NCBI RefSeq assembly: GCF_029906345.1
Contig: NZ_JARYGY010000003.1
Coordinates: 248,001-312,000 of the forward strand
Direction of reading: 5' to 3'
Source: Aquimarina mycalae
GTDB taxonomy: Bacteria; Bacteroidota; Bacteroidia; Flavobacteriales; Flavobacteriaceae
DNA: 64,000 nucleotides
Below are positions 42,848-52,321 of this stretch, piece after piece. Numbering within the stretch: the first letter of the stretch is position 1; each line of letters begins with the position of its first letter. A model generated the notes under the pieces. It had not been told where the DNA came from and did not search any database. It saw nothing but the letters and a program-made list of their open reading frames with translations. The translations under genes were made by a program, and so were the position numbers.

Positions 42848-43183
42848 CTATTTATCATCGTTTAGTTTTTCTAATTTACAGGCTCTAAAATATAAAAACA
42901 ACGGAAAAGTAAATGCTATAGCTAGCACAAAAGTTAGCGGAATGAATAACCACCAATGTTTCATTTTTAATTTAATTGCTTCTGGAATATACCATACAAA
43001 AAAGGTGAATACTACTACCAACAAATCTGCACTATAGGATTTTGCAGGGAACGTTGTTTTTGTTTGCGCAATATAATGCAGAATTGAAGTATTTTCTTCA
43101 GTCATAAAAAACTGAATATTAAAATACCAAGTATAACAAAGACCAAGAATTGCTAACAATAAATATGCATATTTGAGTTTCAT
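42848..43183 (-). CDS. DUF2834 family membrane protein
   Basis: 111 residues with three hydrophobic segments: YAYLLLAILGLCYTWYFNI, ADLLVVVFTFFVWYIPEA and HWWLFIPLTFVLAIAFTFPL. The FPLFLYFRACKLE ending and overall pattern match DUF2834; function unknown. Confidence 0.78.
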   Translation of the reverse strand: MKLKYAYLLLAILGLCYTWYFNIQFFMTEENTSILHYIAQTKTTFPAKSYSADLLVVVFTFFVWYIPEAIKLKMKHWWLFIPLTFVLAIAFTFPLFLYFRACKLEKLNDDK

Positions 43184-43258
43184 TTGTGTGATTTTATATA
43201 TTGACTATATCCTAATTAAGGGTTTTCTAACTATCTTTCATATTATTAACTAGCATCA

Positions 43259-43807
43259 TCATTTATCAAGCAATTTTGTATAATGCTCTAATGTTATTCT
43301 ATATACAAAAACATCCATATCCATATACGTTGTTCTTACTCCTCTGATCATTCCATTTCTTTCTGCAACTTTTTGGGATGCAACGTTATCTATATCAATA
43401 ATTGAAATCACTGACGTGGCCAGGTTATTTTCAAAACATAACTTTTTGAATTCGTTTGCTGCTTCTATTGCATATCCATTTCCTTGATATCGTGAAATTA
43501 AATGATACCCTACTTCTATCTCGTTTTTATCATCAATATTTTGTAATAAAAGACCACATTGGCCAACAAATTCACCAGATTTTTTATCTATCAATGCTTG
43601 CAAACCATATCTTTGCTCCTTATACCTATTTAACTGAAAATCAATCCACTCCTTAGATTTTTCTGGTTTCATTTTCCAATCATCAGGAAAAAACTTTGTA
43701 GCAACTTCATCCATGATAAATTCTTGCCAAACCGCAGCATCCTTATCAATAAGCGGTCGTATTAATAAACGTTCAGTTTCTCTTTTTTCGAGATAATTAG
43801 TCCACAT
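43259..43807 (-). CDS. GNAT acetyltransferase, RimJ/RimL type
   Basis: 182 residues from the ATG at 43807 (a TTG further upstream is less likely). KRETERLLIRPLIDKDAAVW, QCGLLLQNIDDKNEIEVGYH, LISRYQGNGYAIEAANEFKK (acetyl-CoA loop) and IIDIDNVASQKVAERNGM are typical of the ribosomal-protein-alanine-type GNAT group. Target not known. Confidence 0.9.
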   Translation of the reverse strand: MWTNYLEKRETERLLIRPLIDKDAAVWQEFIMDEVATKFFPDDWKMKPEKSKEWIDFQLNRYKEQRYGLQALIDKKSGEFVGQCGLLLQNIDDKNEIEVGYHLISRYQGNGYAIEAANEFKKLCFENNLATSVISIIDIDNVASQKVAERNGMIRGVRTTYMDMDVFVYRITLEHYTKLLDK

Positions 43808-43854
43808 GTTTATGTATTTAAATAATGAAATCAAAATCGATAAGGTCTATTAAA

Positions 43855-44547
43855 CTATCGATCTAATTCTTTTGTTATCTTCTCCTCTAAACTTTTTACT
43901 TTTTTCTTAGTTTTTTGATAAAATCTAAGAACCCCTTTTCTGTTTAATTCTATTTTTATTAAATAACTCATCAAGATATTTTTTTGTTTCTTACTCAAAT
44001 TTATTGGAGTCTCAAGACTTATCAATACACCATTTTCATCAAACACAAAACTTGGAGCCAAGAATTCATTAATTTCTTTAAAATAATTCTTTTGATACTG
44101 CATTTCTTCATACTCTTCTTCAAGTATTTTTAAAGTATAGTAATCATATTCATATAAAGAAATTAGCTCTGATCTTAAGGAGTCATTCTCGATTAACTCT
44201 AAGCCTCTTGATTTTAGCGTTTCATAGGCAGAACTATTTTGTAATGATGTATAATCTCTTGTTAATTCTATAAATCGAAATTGTAATGAATCAAGAGTCA
44301 TTTCTTTATTCTGAATTACATTTCTCCAAAACTCACAAGCTTTAATACCACGCTTATGACCATTAAGATTAATATTTAAATCTTCAATATCATTTTTTAA
44401 TCCATTATTTAATTCTTCTAATATTTTTTGTTTCGCAGTATTATCCCTTCGGTTTTCATTCCAATTATTTAAGGCAAAAGCCGAAACAACTGCTATAAAT
44501 ATTGAAACAAATTCGAATATGTACTTTTTCCAATTCTTGTTTTTCAA
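43855..44547 (-). CDS. DUF6090-like membrane-anchored helical protein
   Basis: 230 residues starting at a TTG (44547); no in-frame ATG lies upstream before a stop. An N-terminal membrane segment (YIFEFVSIFIAVVSAFALNN) is followed by the NNWNENRR that typifies this family, then a long helical and coiled-coil region rich in Glu, Lys, Leu and Tyr (DYYTLKILEEEYEEMQYQK). Function unknown. It lies 47 bases upstream of the GNAT gene on the same strand. Confidence 0.72.
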   Translation of the reverse strand: MKNKNWKKYIFEFVSIFIAVVSAFALNNWNENRRDNTAKQKILEELNNGLKNDIEDLNINLNGHKRGIKACEFWRNVIQNKEMTLDSLQFRFIELTRDYTSLQNSSAYETLKSRGLELIENDSLRSELISLYEYDYYTLKILEEEYEEMQYQKNYFKEINEFLAPSFVFDENGVLISLETPINLSKKQKNILMSYLIKIELNRKGVLRFYQKTKKKVKSLEEKITKELDR

Positions 44548-44774
44548 TTCAATTCATATTTAATAATAGTTAGTGTTTCGAATTTACTGTCTTTTCAATT
44601 AGCAAGATGTATTTAATACATATGATATCTAACACAATAATTTAGAAAACTAAAGCTAACAAATGATGATACTATTATTTAATTTTTATAGTATCTAAAG
44701 TACTAATAAAATTGTGAAATATTTTTATCTATCGAATTATCGTTTGTAGAATATCTGTTGCCATAGATAATTTG

Positions 44775-44782
44775 TAGGTTTG
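44775..44782 (+). promoter_or_regulatory. Candidate -7 element for the methyltransferase gene
   Basis: TAGGTTTG fits TAnnTTTG, 59 bases before the ATG at 44842. No TTG sits at the normal -33 spacing. The rest of the 294-base gap 44548-44841 holds nothing I can recognise. Confidence 0.35.
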
Positions 44783-44841
44783 TCTTAAAGTTATGTATAG
44801 AGTCTGTATAATAATGCTTTTAGAACTTATGTAAATCCATT

Positions 44842-45519
44842 ATGATGGATCAAGAAAACGAAACAAAAAGAAAAAAGAAACCTTGGCCAACTAAAGATGC
44901 TATGAAACAGGTTTATGAAATGAAGCTTTGGGGTGATCATAATTCTGAATTTTATTCTGGTATTGGATCGCATCATCCAGAGATAATACAACCATATATC
45001 GAAGTTATAACTTCATTTTTAAAATCTTTCAAAAACCCAATTACAGTATGTGATTTAGGTTGCGGAGATTTTAATGTAGGAAAAGCTCTGGTAAAACATA
45101 CCAAAAAGTATATAGCTATTGATATCGTAGATGACCTTATCAAACGTAATAAGGAAACATTTAAAGAAGAAAATCTAGCGTTCGATTGTTTGGATATCGC
45201 AACGGACGATTTACCTTCTGGAGATTGTGTTTTATTAAGACAAGTATTACAACACTTATCAAATACCGAAGTACAAAATATTGTAACTAAATTAGCTGAT
45301 TTTAAATATGTTATTTTAACAGAACATGTACCAGAAGGAACTTTTACACCCAATAAAGATATAATTTCTGGACAGGGAATTAGATTAAAAAAACAAAGTG
45401 GATTAAATTTATTGGTTTCTCCGTTTAATTTTAAAGTAAAAGAAGAAAAACAATTATTATCTATTACTCCAAAGGATTCAAAAGGAGTTATAGTAACCAC
45501 TTTCTATCAAGTTTTTTAA
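44842..45519 (+). CDS. Class I SAM-dependent methyltransferase
   Basis: 225 residues. The SAM-binding motif is ITVCDLGCGDFNVGKALV (about residues 66-83), with YIAIDIVDDLIKRN as the acidic second strand and DCVLLRQVLQHLSNTEVQ as the later motif. No substrate domain is recognised. The N-terminus is lysine-rich (ETKRKKKPWPTKDAMKQVYE). It is convergent with the large PLP enzyme gene (28 bases between stops). Confidence 0.88.
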   Translation: MMDQENETKRKKKPWPTKDAMKQVYEMKLWGDHNSEFYSGIGSHHPEIIQPYIEVITSFLKSFKNPITVCDLGCGDFNVGKALVKHTKKYIAIDIVDDLIKRNKETFKEENLAFDCLDIATDDLPSGDCVLLRQVLQHLSNTEVQNIVTKLADFKYVILTEHVPEGTFTPNKDIISGQGIRLKKQSGLNLLVSPFNFKVKEEKQLLSITPKDSKGVIVTTFYQVF

Positions 45520-45547
45520 ACCATATTTATGTTAAGGATATACTATT

Positions 45548-47392
45548 TTACATTTTTTCAATAAAATCCAAAAACACCTTTTTATGAAGTTCCAAATCTA
45601 GATTAGGCGAAAGTGCTACACGCACGATATAATCTTTATCTCCTTCTTTAGTAGTTCCTTGGGTAGAAGTGGCAGGTATAGTCCAATAACAGCCTTTTAA
45701 CTGCCCGTAACTAACACAAAACTTACTTTCATTAGGAATTTCCTTTATCATTAGGTTGATCAATGTAAGATTTAATGCTCTTTTATAGGATTCTTTTTCT
45801 TCTTCGGTATTACCTTTAGTAGGAAGATCTAATGAAAATACAGATGGTGTAAACCCTTTATTTGCCAATTCATCAGAAACAAAATTAATTTTTGCTTCTG
45901 GTAAATTATCGTTAATAAAGTTTACAAATTCACGAGTATTCTTATAAGCACCATCAATTCTTTGAAGCATAGATGGCAATTGCTCTGCCAATAATTCCAT
46001 CTGAAGGTTTGTAGCTTCATTATCACAAAGTCTAAGATGCAACGCTATTTTATGCATTAAATCTTCAGATTTTTTATTTGACACACAGTAACCAGCTGTA
46101 CATTTTCCTCCACTAGGGAATTTTGAACCACTAACATATGCAATCGTTCTAACCGAAGAAAGTATTTCATCTTCACCTAAAAAGTGTACATTAGGGCAAA
46201 ATGTTTGGTCTAAAATAAAAACAGGATCAATCGCTATTTCTCCATTCTTAGTTTTACGTTCCTTACTTAAAACCTCTTTTAATTTTTGAAGATCTGGGAC
46301 TTCTACTCTTGGATTTGTTGGAATCTCTGCAATTATATATGGTATCGCATCTTCTTCTGCTATTTCTTTCAAAACCGTATCAATACTCTGAACCATGTCT
46401 TTACCGCCATCAACTGGTAAATCCATTACTTCAATAGTATCAATACATGCGGCAACTCTTCTTGCTTGGTCATTGGTTCCTCCATAACAATTTGGTGGAA
46501 CTATAATTTTGATCGCTTTTCCTTTATGTTTTTCTTGTGCATCATGAATAAGTCCCATTACAATAGCATACTGCATAGAGAGTCCACTAGAACCGACAAG
46601 TGCCTTTATATCAGTACCAGTAATGTTTTTTATTGAATTTAAGACTTGGTTTTTATTTGTTTCTCGATTAGCAGTCTTATCATCAGAAGAAGTCTTTTGT
46701 AATGCATATTTTAAAGCAATCAGCGTATTAGCAGGTGTCATCGCAATAGTCTCTCTTCTTCTTACATGCTGAATTTCTGACACGTAACTTTCATTTTGTT
46801 CACCATTTACTAATAAAACACTACCTAGGTCAACATGAATATTAATAAAAAAATCAATATTTGGCGTTAGATCAAAATTACAAACATCATCTTGTTCTGT
46901 AATCAAAATTGTACTACCGTCAAATTCTGAAATCTCTTTTGTGTGCGTTATTTTTTTTAGATCAAACGTATAACCATAAACTTGTCGTAGAATTTGAGCA
47001 TCAAAAAAATCTGGCAACTCACCAGAGTATAAGATTTGAGTATTTTTATTATCTAACAAATTCTTTCGCAGCACAGCCATCACAGGAATTGTCCTTGATG
47101 AAAAGCTTATTACATTTTCTGAGTTTATACTATTTAAATTAGCTATAACCCATTCTAACACACAGGATAATGGATGACCTAATCGAATATAATCAAATGC
47201 AGTAGGTAATTCATTTAGGGCTGACGATCTAGAATTATTAGTATTAAACAGGATTTCAAACTGCCCTAAAAATTGAGTTTTTGCTAATTCTTCATCATAA
47301 ATATCCAATCGATGAGTAGTTAGATTTAGCCAGTCTGCGGGCATGTTTTGCAATACATTATTAATATAATTCAGCACTTTATTGTCTTCCAT
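45548..47392 (-). CDS. PLP-dependent Cys/Met-metabolism-type enzyme with long N-terminal extension
   Basis: 614 residues from the ATG at 47392 (alternatives: ATG at 47404, TTG at 47419). Residues from about 240 on resemble the cystathionine gamma-synthase/lyase fold: GSSGLSMQYAIVMGLIHDA, the PLP aspartate in FILDQTFCPNVHF, and the Schiff-base lysine in VSGSKFPSGGKCTAG. The N-terminal 240 residues, including YIRLGHPLSCVLEWVIANLN, are not part of the usual 380-400-residue enzymes. The substrate is unknown; a carbon-sulfur lyase or synthase is likely. Confidence 0.8.
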   Translation of the reverse strand: MEDNKVLNYINNVLQNMPADWLNLTTHRLDIYDEELAKTQFLGQFEILFNTNNSRSSALNELPTAFDYIRLGHPLSCVLEWVIANLNSINSENVISFSSRTIPVMAVLRKNLLDNKNTQILYSGELPDFFDAQILRQVYGYTFDLKKITHTKEISEFDGSTILITEQDDVCNFDLTPNIDFFINIHVDLGSVLLVNGEQNESYVSEIQHVRRRETIAMTPANTLIALKYALQKTSSDDKTANRETNKNQVLNSIKNITGTDIKALVGSSGLSMQYAIVMGLIHDAQEKHKGKAIKIIVPPNCYGGTNDQARRVAACIDTIEVMDLPVDGGKDMVQSIDTVLKEIAEEDAIPYIIAEIPTNPRVEVPDLQKLKEVLSKERKTKNGEIAIDPVFILDQTFCPNVHFLGEDEILSSVRTIAYVSGSKFPSGGKCTAGYCVSNKKSEDLMHKIALHLRLCDNEATNLQMELLAEQLPSMLQRIDGAYKNTREFVNFINDNLPEAKINFVSDELANKGFTPSVFSLDLPTKGNTEEEKESYKRALNLTLINLMIKEIPNESKFCVSYGQLKGCYWTIPATSTQGTTKEGDKDYIVRVALSPNLDLELHKKVFLDFIEKM

Positions 47393-47644
47393 TATTGTTA
47401 CCATTAGATAGGCTGCCAATATATATTAATTAGATATATTTTAAAAGCATTACAAGATGTTTTGTTATTCAAAAATCTAACATTTCTCATGTGGCAAATT
47501 AGTATCAGAACGATGCTATATAATGTTTTGTTTATAGCTCACCATTATTTTCTTTAAACAGAACTTTCATAAGAAGTTTATTATATCTGTATGGAGTCAT
47601 TTTCAAACCTTCAACCTAATCCGATTCTAGTTTTCAAATAGTTA

Positions 47645-48511
47645 TCATTTTTCTAACTTAGCAAAACCAACTGTTTTTCTATAAATATCTGGTGAAACTC
47701 CTACTTTCTTTTTAAAAAATCGACTGAAATAAAATTCATCCTGATATCCCAAAAAAGCAGCTATCTGTTTTACTGGTTTAGAAGTTAAATAAAGTTCACG
47801 TTTAGCTTCTATAATAATCCTATTAGTAATTAAGGAAGTAGGTGTTTGATTAAGGTACTTCTTTGCGATCCCTGCTAATGTTTTTGGACTAACACATAAT
47901 ACATCAGCATATTCTTGAGGAGAATGTAAGCTCGAATAATTATTCTCAATCGCATCTACTAAATTTTGTAGTATCTCTGATTGACTATCAGAAAATTTTG
48001 GTACAATATCTTTATCAAATTGTCTTTTTTGTCGTACCGCCTCTATTAAAAAAACTTTCAAAAAAGCTACAAGAACTTCGTGTTGAGCAATAGAGTTTTT
48101 ATCCATCTCTTTTGAAATTTGTTCTATTAAATTAAAAAACAAAGTTTCTTCAGAAATTTTAAAATAAGGAAGTCCATGAAAATTATTGAAAAGGATTCCT
48201 TCGGTTTCAATTTCATTCTGATGACGATAGATACAAAAAAAATCAGGATGAAAGTTTAACAGATATCCTGAGCATCGCTCATCAGAAGCAATCATAAAAG
48301 GCTGGTAAGGAGCTAAACAAATTATCTGATTTCCTTCCAATTCATATTTAGAAAAATCCGCTGTTAACTCATATATTCCTCCGTTTAACAAAATAATAGA
48401 GTAATAATTTTTTCGTTGCAAATGGTCAAATTGATTTAGGTCATTGAATTGCTCCAATCTAAAAGCTAACTCACCATTTTGTTTATCAATAATAATTTGA
48501 GCCATAATCAT
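47645..48511 (-). CDS. AraC family transcription regulator
   Basis: 288 residues. A cupin-like sensor domain (about 20-170) precedes the two helix-turn-helix units (LHSPQEYADVLCVSPKTLAG and KQIAAFLGYQDEFYFSRFFK, then VGVSPDIYRK). It lies next to, and on the same strand as, the secreted double-ABM gene, which may be its target. The ligand is unknown. The ATG at 48511 is used; another is two codons downstream. Confidence 0.93.
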   Translation of the reverse strand: MIMAQIIIDKQNGELAFRLEQFNDLNQFDHLQRKNYYSIILLNGGIYELTADFSKYELEGNQIICLAPYQPFMIASDERCSGYLLNFHPDFFCIYRHQNEIETEGILFNNFHGLPYFKISEETLFFNLIEQISKEMDKNSIAQHEVLVAFLKVFLIEAVRQKRQFDKDIVPKFSDSQSEILQNLVDAIENNYSSLHSPQEYADVLCVSPKTLAGIAKKYLNQTPTSLITNRIIIEAKRELYLTSKPVKQIAAFLGYQDEFYFSRFFKKKVGVSPDIYRKTVGFAKLEK

Positions 48512-48531
48512 CTATTAATCTTCCTTAATAC

Positions 48532-48565
48532 AAAAAAGAAAGGAGTGCATTGAACACTCCTTTCT
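48532..48565 (-). terminator. Intrinsic terminator after the double-ABM gene
   Basis: A perfect 11-base stem (AGAAAGGAGTG, 48537-48547, with CACTCCTTTCT, 48555-48565), a 7-base loop and a run of six T on the minus strand. It starts 12 bases past the ABM gene stop and separates it from the AraC gene. Confidence 0.85.
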
Positions 48566-48576
48566 AAAGATAATAA

Positions 48577-49296
48577 TTATTTGGAAGCTAAAATATCTAT
48601 TTTTTGGATTGCTGATGCATCAAAACTTTCCAAAATAACAGGAGCGTTTTCCATAAGAGCAGCAGCTACTTTACCTGTTAGATGTGCATCTCTTCCTGTA
48701 TCTTCTTTAAAAGTATCGAATATAGCAAAAGTACTCTCATCTAACTGGATAGCATACCAGGACAATGTTTTTGGTTCATCTCCTACCAATTGCTTACCTA
48801 CGTTTAGAAAATTTTCTACATCTCCAGACTTTCCTTGTTTAGCTTTCATAATTACCAATAATCCTTTGTTTTGTATACCAGGTTTATGATTAGAAGCTAC
48901 CACATTAACTGCCTGTATACTTCTACTGACATCAAAGCTTTCCAACAGATTATCTGCATTCGCTAATAAAGCTTTTGCAACTTCACCACTTAAATGAGCT
49001 TGTCTACCTACTTCTGTTTCAAAAGTGTCATAGATTCCAAAGGTTTTATCATCAATCTGAAATGCATACCAGGATACCGTTTGGGGCTCTTGATTTACCA
49101 GTGCCAATCCACCAAGTAGAAAATTTTTAACATCTTGTTCTTTTCCTGCTTTAGCTTTCATAATTACTAATAATCCGATTGTTTCTTTTTTTACGTCGTT
49201 CATGTTATTACTATTTATAGATTTAGAAAATGTTTGAATTGAAGATCCTAGAAGCATTACTAGGGCGATTAATTTTAATGGAACTTTAGTTTTCAT
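48577..49296 (-). CDS. Secreted protein with two tandem ABM domains
   Basis: 239 residues from the ATG at 49296. A signal peptide (LKLIALVMLLGSSIQTFS) is followed by two copies of an antibiotic-biosynthesis-monooxygenase (ABM, ferredoxin-like) domain at about 37-130 and 147-235: GLLVIMKAKAGKEQDVKNFL and GLLVIMKAKQGKSGDVENFL, each followed by SWYA and a conserved (D/E)SFD. Signal-peptide export of an ABM protein is unusual. The duplication appears recent. It is adjacent to an AraC regulator. Confidence 0.83.
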   Translation of the reverse strand: MKTKVPLKLIALVMLLGSSIQTFSKSINSNNMNDVKKETIGLLVIMKAKAGKEQDVKNFLLGGLALVNQEPQTVSWYAFQIDDKTFGIYDTFETEVGRQAHLSGEVAKALLANADNLLESFDVSRSIQAVNVVASNHKPGIQNKGLLVIMKAKQGKSGDVENFLNVGKQLVGDEPKTLSWYAIQLDESTFAIFDTFKEDTGRDAHLTGKVAAALMENAPVILESFDASAIQKIDILASK

Positions 49297-49317
49297 ATTT
49301 TCTTTATTTTTTGTCAC

Positions 49318-49639
49318 AGTGCAAATTTGGCACTAAACAAGAGATCCTGGAATGGACATTTATTACTAATGCATGGACAATTTTCAGAAAGGACTTTCAG
49401 TAATTTTATATATTAGATTAACGCATAACGCAAACGCATCACTGTATACGTAAACAGTGACCATACACTGATTTATTAGGGTTCTTTTTTTATCGAAGAA
49501 TATTTTTCCCTATTTGATACTATTCACTAATACATCGTCCCAAATTAAGTTTATTGTTATTCTAGGCAAGATATTGGGTAAAAAAAAAACCACAACAGTA
49601 AAACTGTTGTGGTTTATATAATTAAAAAGATATTTATTC
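49318..49639. other. Gap between the double-ABM gene and ppc, with repeats
   Basis: Contains three AACGCA units (49420-49425, 49427-49432, 49433-49438), a 7-base inverted repeat TCACTGT...ACAGTGA (49439-49460) directly after them, and the ppc terminator near 49.6 kb. No gene is seen. Confidence 0.5.
49581..49615 (-). terminator. Intrinsic terminator after ppc
   Basis: A perfect 13-base stem (AAACCACAACAGT, 49587-49599, with ACTGTTGTGGTTT, 49603-49615), a three-base loop, then nine T in a row on the minus strand. It starts 24 bases after the ppc stop. Confidence 0.92.
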
Positions 49640-52222
49640 TTAAGCCGAGTTACGACTGGCGTTGATATTACCAAATAAAGAACGTGTTACCATTTTTTCA
49701 TAGATTTCCAAATCTTTGGCATCTTTACCAGATCTTGTAATATCTTGAATCTTCTTCAATGCATATTGTTGGATCGTAAGCAAAGGCAATACAATGTTTT
49801 CTCTAATATCTATAGATGCCTTTCCTGCTGGTTCATTTTCCATTAATTCAGAATACCCTGTTAGTTTTAATAAAAGACGTTTAGTCAATTCATATTCATC
49901 ATGGATGATATTCCAGAATGCGCCATACTCTTCATCGTCTTTCATATATGAAGTTAACTCAAAAAATGATTTAGTCAAACTCATCATACTATTTCCAACT
50001 AAAGCCCTAAAAAACGCTGAACCTTTATACAAGGATGTTATTTTATCAAATTCTCCTCGATCTTCATAGACTTTTAAAGCAGTACCTACTCCATAAAACC
50101 CTGGAACATTTTGTTTTAGCTGACTCCAACTACCTACAAACGGTATTGCTCTTAAATCACCAAAATCTAATGTACTACTCTTACTTCGCTTAGATGGACG
50201 ACTACCTATATTAGCTTTACCATAATACTTAAGTGTACTCATATGTTCTAAATACGGTAAAAACTTAGGATGATTTTTAAAATCAACATAGGTCTGATAA
50301 CTAATATCAGCTAATTCTTGCATTGTTTCTTTATTCTCTTTGGAAAAAAGATTCGCCTCATTAGCAGTCAACTCGTTTTCAACTCCTGCTCCTAACAATT
50401 GCTCCAGATTATACTGACAAGAATCTAAGGTTCCAAAATTAGAACTGATTGTTTGTCCTTGAACAGTAAGCTGAATTTCTTCATCCTCTACTGTTGGTCC
50501 AAGAGAGGCATAAAATTGATTTGTATTTCCTCCTCCTCTTGCTGGTGGTCCTCCACGTCCGTCGAAGAATACTACTTTTATATCATATTTTCTTGACACT
50601 TCTGTCAAGGCTTCTTTTGCTTTAAAGATTCCCCAGTTAGCCATCAGATATCCACCATCTTTAGTTCCATCAGAGAAACCAAGCATAATAGTCTGCTTCA
50701 TTCCACGACGTTTTAGATGCTCCATATACACTGGATTACTATACAATGCTTCCATTACTTGATGAGAAACCTGCAGATCTGGAACTGTTTCAAACAATGG
50801 AATCACATCTACAGAAGGTTGTTCCCAATCACATAATCTGATCATTGCAAAAGTTTCCATCACATTAAGAACACTTCCGTTATTACTAATAATGTAACGG
50901 TTTGCTCCTCGTTCTCCGTTGTTCTTCTGTATAGTTTTGATAGCATATATAGATTCTATAGTGGCCCTTGCCATATCATCTTCTAGTACAGATGGATCTA
51001 ATTTTCCAGTGGTATTGGATAATACTTTTATTTGATCCTTTTCTGTTAAAGAATCATAATCCTCAGGAAAAAACCCTAAGCCTAGCGCATTCGTACTTTT
51101 TACCACTTCAGTTAATACATTATGATGTACTCTGGAATCTTGTCTGATATCTAAGGTTCCAAAATGGAATCCAAAAATCTTTATCTTATTTATCAGATCC
51201 TGAAGCTCTTCTAAGAACAAAGACTGATGCTTGGCAATCAGTTCTTCTCTCACCTCCAATAAACCATTCATCAATGTATCAATAGACAAAGGTTCGGCCG
51301 TTCTGGCATAATAGAAATTTTCATACAATGCTTCTTCAAGCACTCCTAATTTGTCCTGTAGATTACCAAAAGTGATTCTACGTTTTAGTTTACGCATATC
51401 CCTATAATAGTTTATCAGAATTGTTTTGCGCAATCTTTTTGCCACTTTAAGTGTCGTTTCTGTAGTCACAAATGGATTACCGTCTCTATCTCCGCCAGGC
51501 CAAAACCCAAGATTAATAAGATCATTTCCTAGATCTTCGTCTTTAAAAAAGTTTTGTTGAATATAATTATAGATAGTACCTACAGCATGATAAAATACAT
51601 TCTCTAAATACCAAATCAAGCTTACCGCCTCGTCATAAGGAGTTGGTTTTTCCTTTTTGAAAAAGGCTGTTTTACCAAGTTGCGCCAACAATCTTTTGAT
51701 ACCTTGCGAATCATTATTTCGAATTGCTAAATCCAAATCGTGAATTATCCCTAATACTGTTCCAGGATAAAATTGTGTAGGATGCGCTGTTAAGGTCGGT
51801 CTAATCTTAAACCTTCTCAAATACTCTTTTAGTTCTTCTAATTGTCCTTTTGCTTGCGCTTCTTCTTTGATACTTCTCAAAGTACCACGTCCATCCATAT
51901 TATTTACAATAGGAAAAGCTGCATCTTCTATTGCATCAAATAATACTACCTGACGCTCTATATACTGAATAAACCTAAACAAAAGATCATGTTTTTCTTT
52001 ATCTGATGGATTATCTTGATAGAGTTTAAAAAAGTTTTCTACAATTTCGGAAGGGTTTTTCTTTTGATCATATCCTTTTTCGCAAACTTCTTTAAAAAGT
52101 GGAAGTAAAACCCCTGTATTCGTGATTTCATCAAAGGGTAATGTAATAAATATACTATTGTATATCTGATACTTAGTCAGAACGTTGTGGTTAAAACGCT
52201 CTATTTTTGGTTGTCTTGCCAT
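49640..52222 (-). CDS. ppc: Phosphoenolpyruvate carboxylase
   Basis: Carboxylates PEP to oxaloacetate to refill the TCA cycle. 860 residues. The active-site histidine lies in RPTLTAHPTQFYPG, and FWPGGDRDGNPFVTTETT, MLGFSDGTKDGGYLMANWG and FFDGRGGPPARGGGN are all conserved. Length is near the usual 880. The C-terminus ends in NASRNSA rather than the usual QNTG-type ending. It has its own terminator and a candidate Lrp-gene terminator upstream, so it seems to be monocistronic. Confidence 0.96.
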   Translation of the reverse strand: MARQPKIERFNHNVLTKYQIYNSIFITLPFDEITNTGVLLPLFKEVCEKGYDQKKNPSEIVENFFKLYQDNPSDKEKHDLLFRFIQYIERQVVLFDAIEDAAFPIVNNMDGRGTLRSIKEEAQAKGQLEELKEYLRRFKIRPTLTAHPTQFYPGTVLGIIHDLDLAIRNNDSQGIKRLLAQLGKTAFFKKEKPTPYDEAVSLIWYLENVFYHAVGTIYNYIQQNFFKDEDLGNDLINLGFWPGGDRDGNPFVTTETTLKVAKRLRKTILINYYRDMRKLKRRITFGNLQDKLGVLEEALYENFYYARTAEPLSIDTLMNGLLEVREELIAKHQSLFLEELQDLINKIKIFGFHFGTLDIRQDSRVHHNVLTEVVKSTNALGLGFFPEDYDSLTEKDQIKVLSNTTGKLDPSVLEDDMARATIESIYAIKTIQKNNGERGANRYIISNNGSVLNVMETFAMIRLCDWEQPSVDVIPLFETVPDLQVSHQVMEALYSNPVYMEHLKRRGMKQTIMLGFSDGTKDGGYLMANWGIFKAKEALTEVSRKYDIKVVFFDGRGGPPARGGGNTNQFYASLGPTVEDEEIQLTVQGQTISSNFGTLDSCQYNLEQLLGAGVENELTANEANLFSKENKETMQELADISYQTYVDFKNHPKFLPYLEHMSTLKYYGKANIGSRPSKRSKSSTLDFGDLRAIPFVGSWSQLKQNVPGFYGVGTALKVYEDRGEFDKITSLYKGSAFFRALVGNSMMSLTKSFFELTSYMKDDEEYGAFWNIIHDEYELTKRLLLKLTGYSELMENEPAGKASIDIRENIVLPLLTIQQYALKKIQDITRSGKDAKDLEIYEKMVTRSLFGNINASRNSA

Positions 52223-52266
52223 AATTGTGGTTACTAATATGGTTGATTAATAAATTATTTTACAAT

Positions 52267-52300
52267 AAAAAACCCTCTAAGATTGGTTCCTAAAGGGTTT
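52267..52300 (-). terminator. Intrinsic terminator after the Lrp gene
   Basis: AAACCCT...AGGGTTT arms (roughly 52269-52300) with a partly paired inner stem, then six A on the plus strand, i.e. a T-run on the minus strand. It lies between the Lrp stop and the ppc start. Confidence 0.75.
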
Positions 52301-52321
52301 ATATATGAATAGCATCGCCCT

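Noticed and set aside
44973-45500. 175-codon open frame on the minus strand
   Set aside because: It lies wholly opposite the methyltransferase gene, whose SAM motifs are clear; it has no family features of its own.
49640-52222. Odd C-terminus of PEP carboxylase (ends NASRNSA)
   Set aside because: I believe other Bacteroidetes enzymes end in a similar way, so it is not taken as damage.
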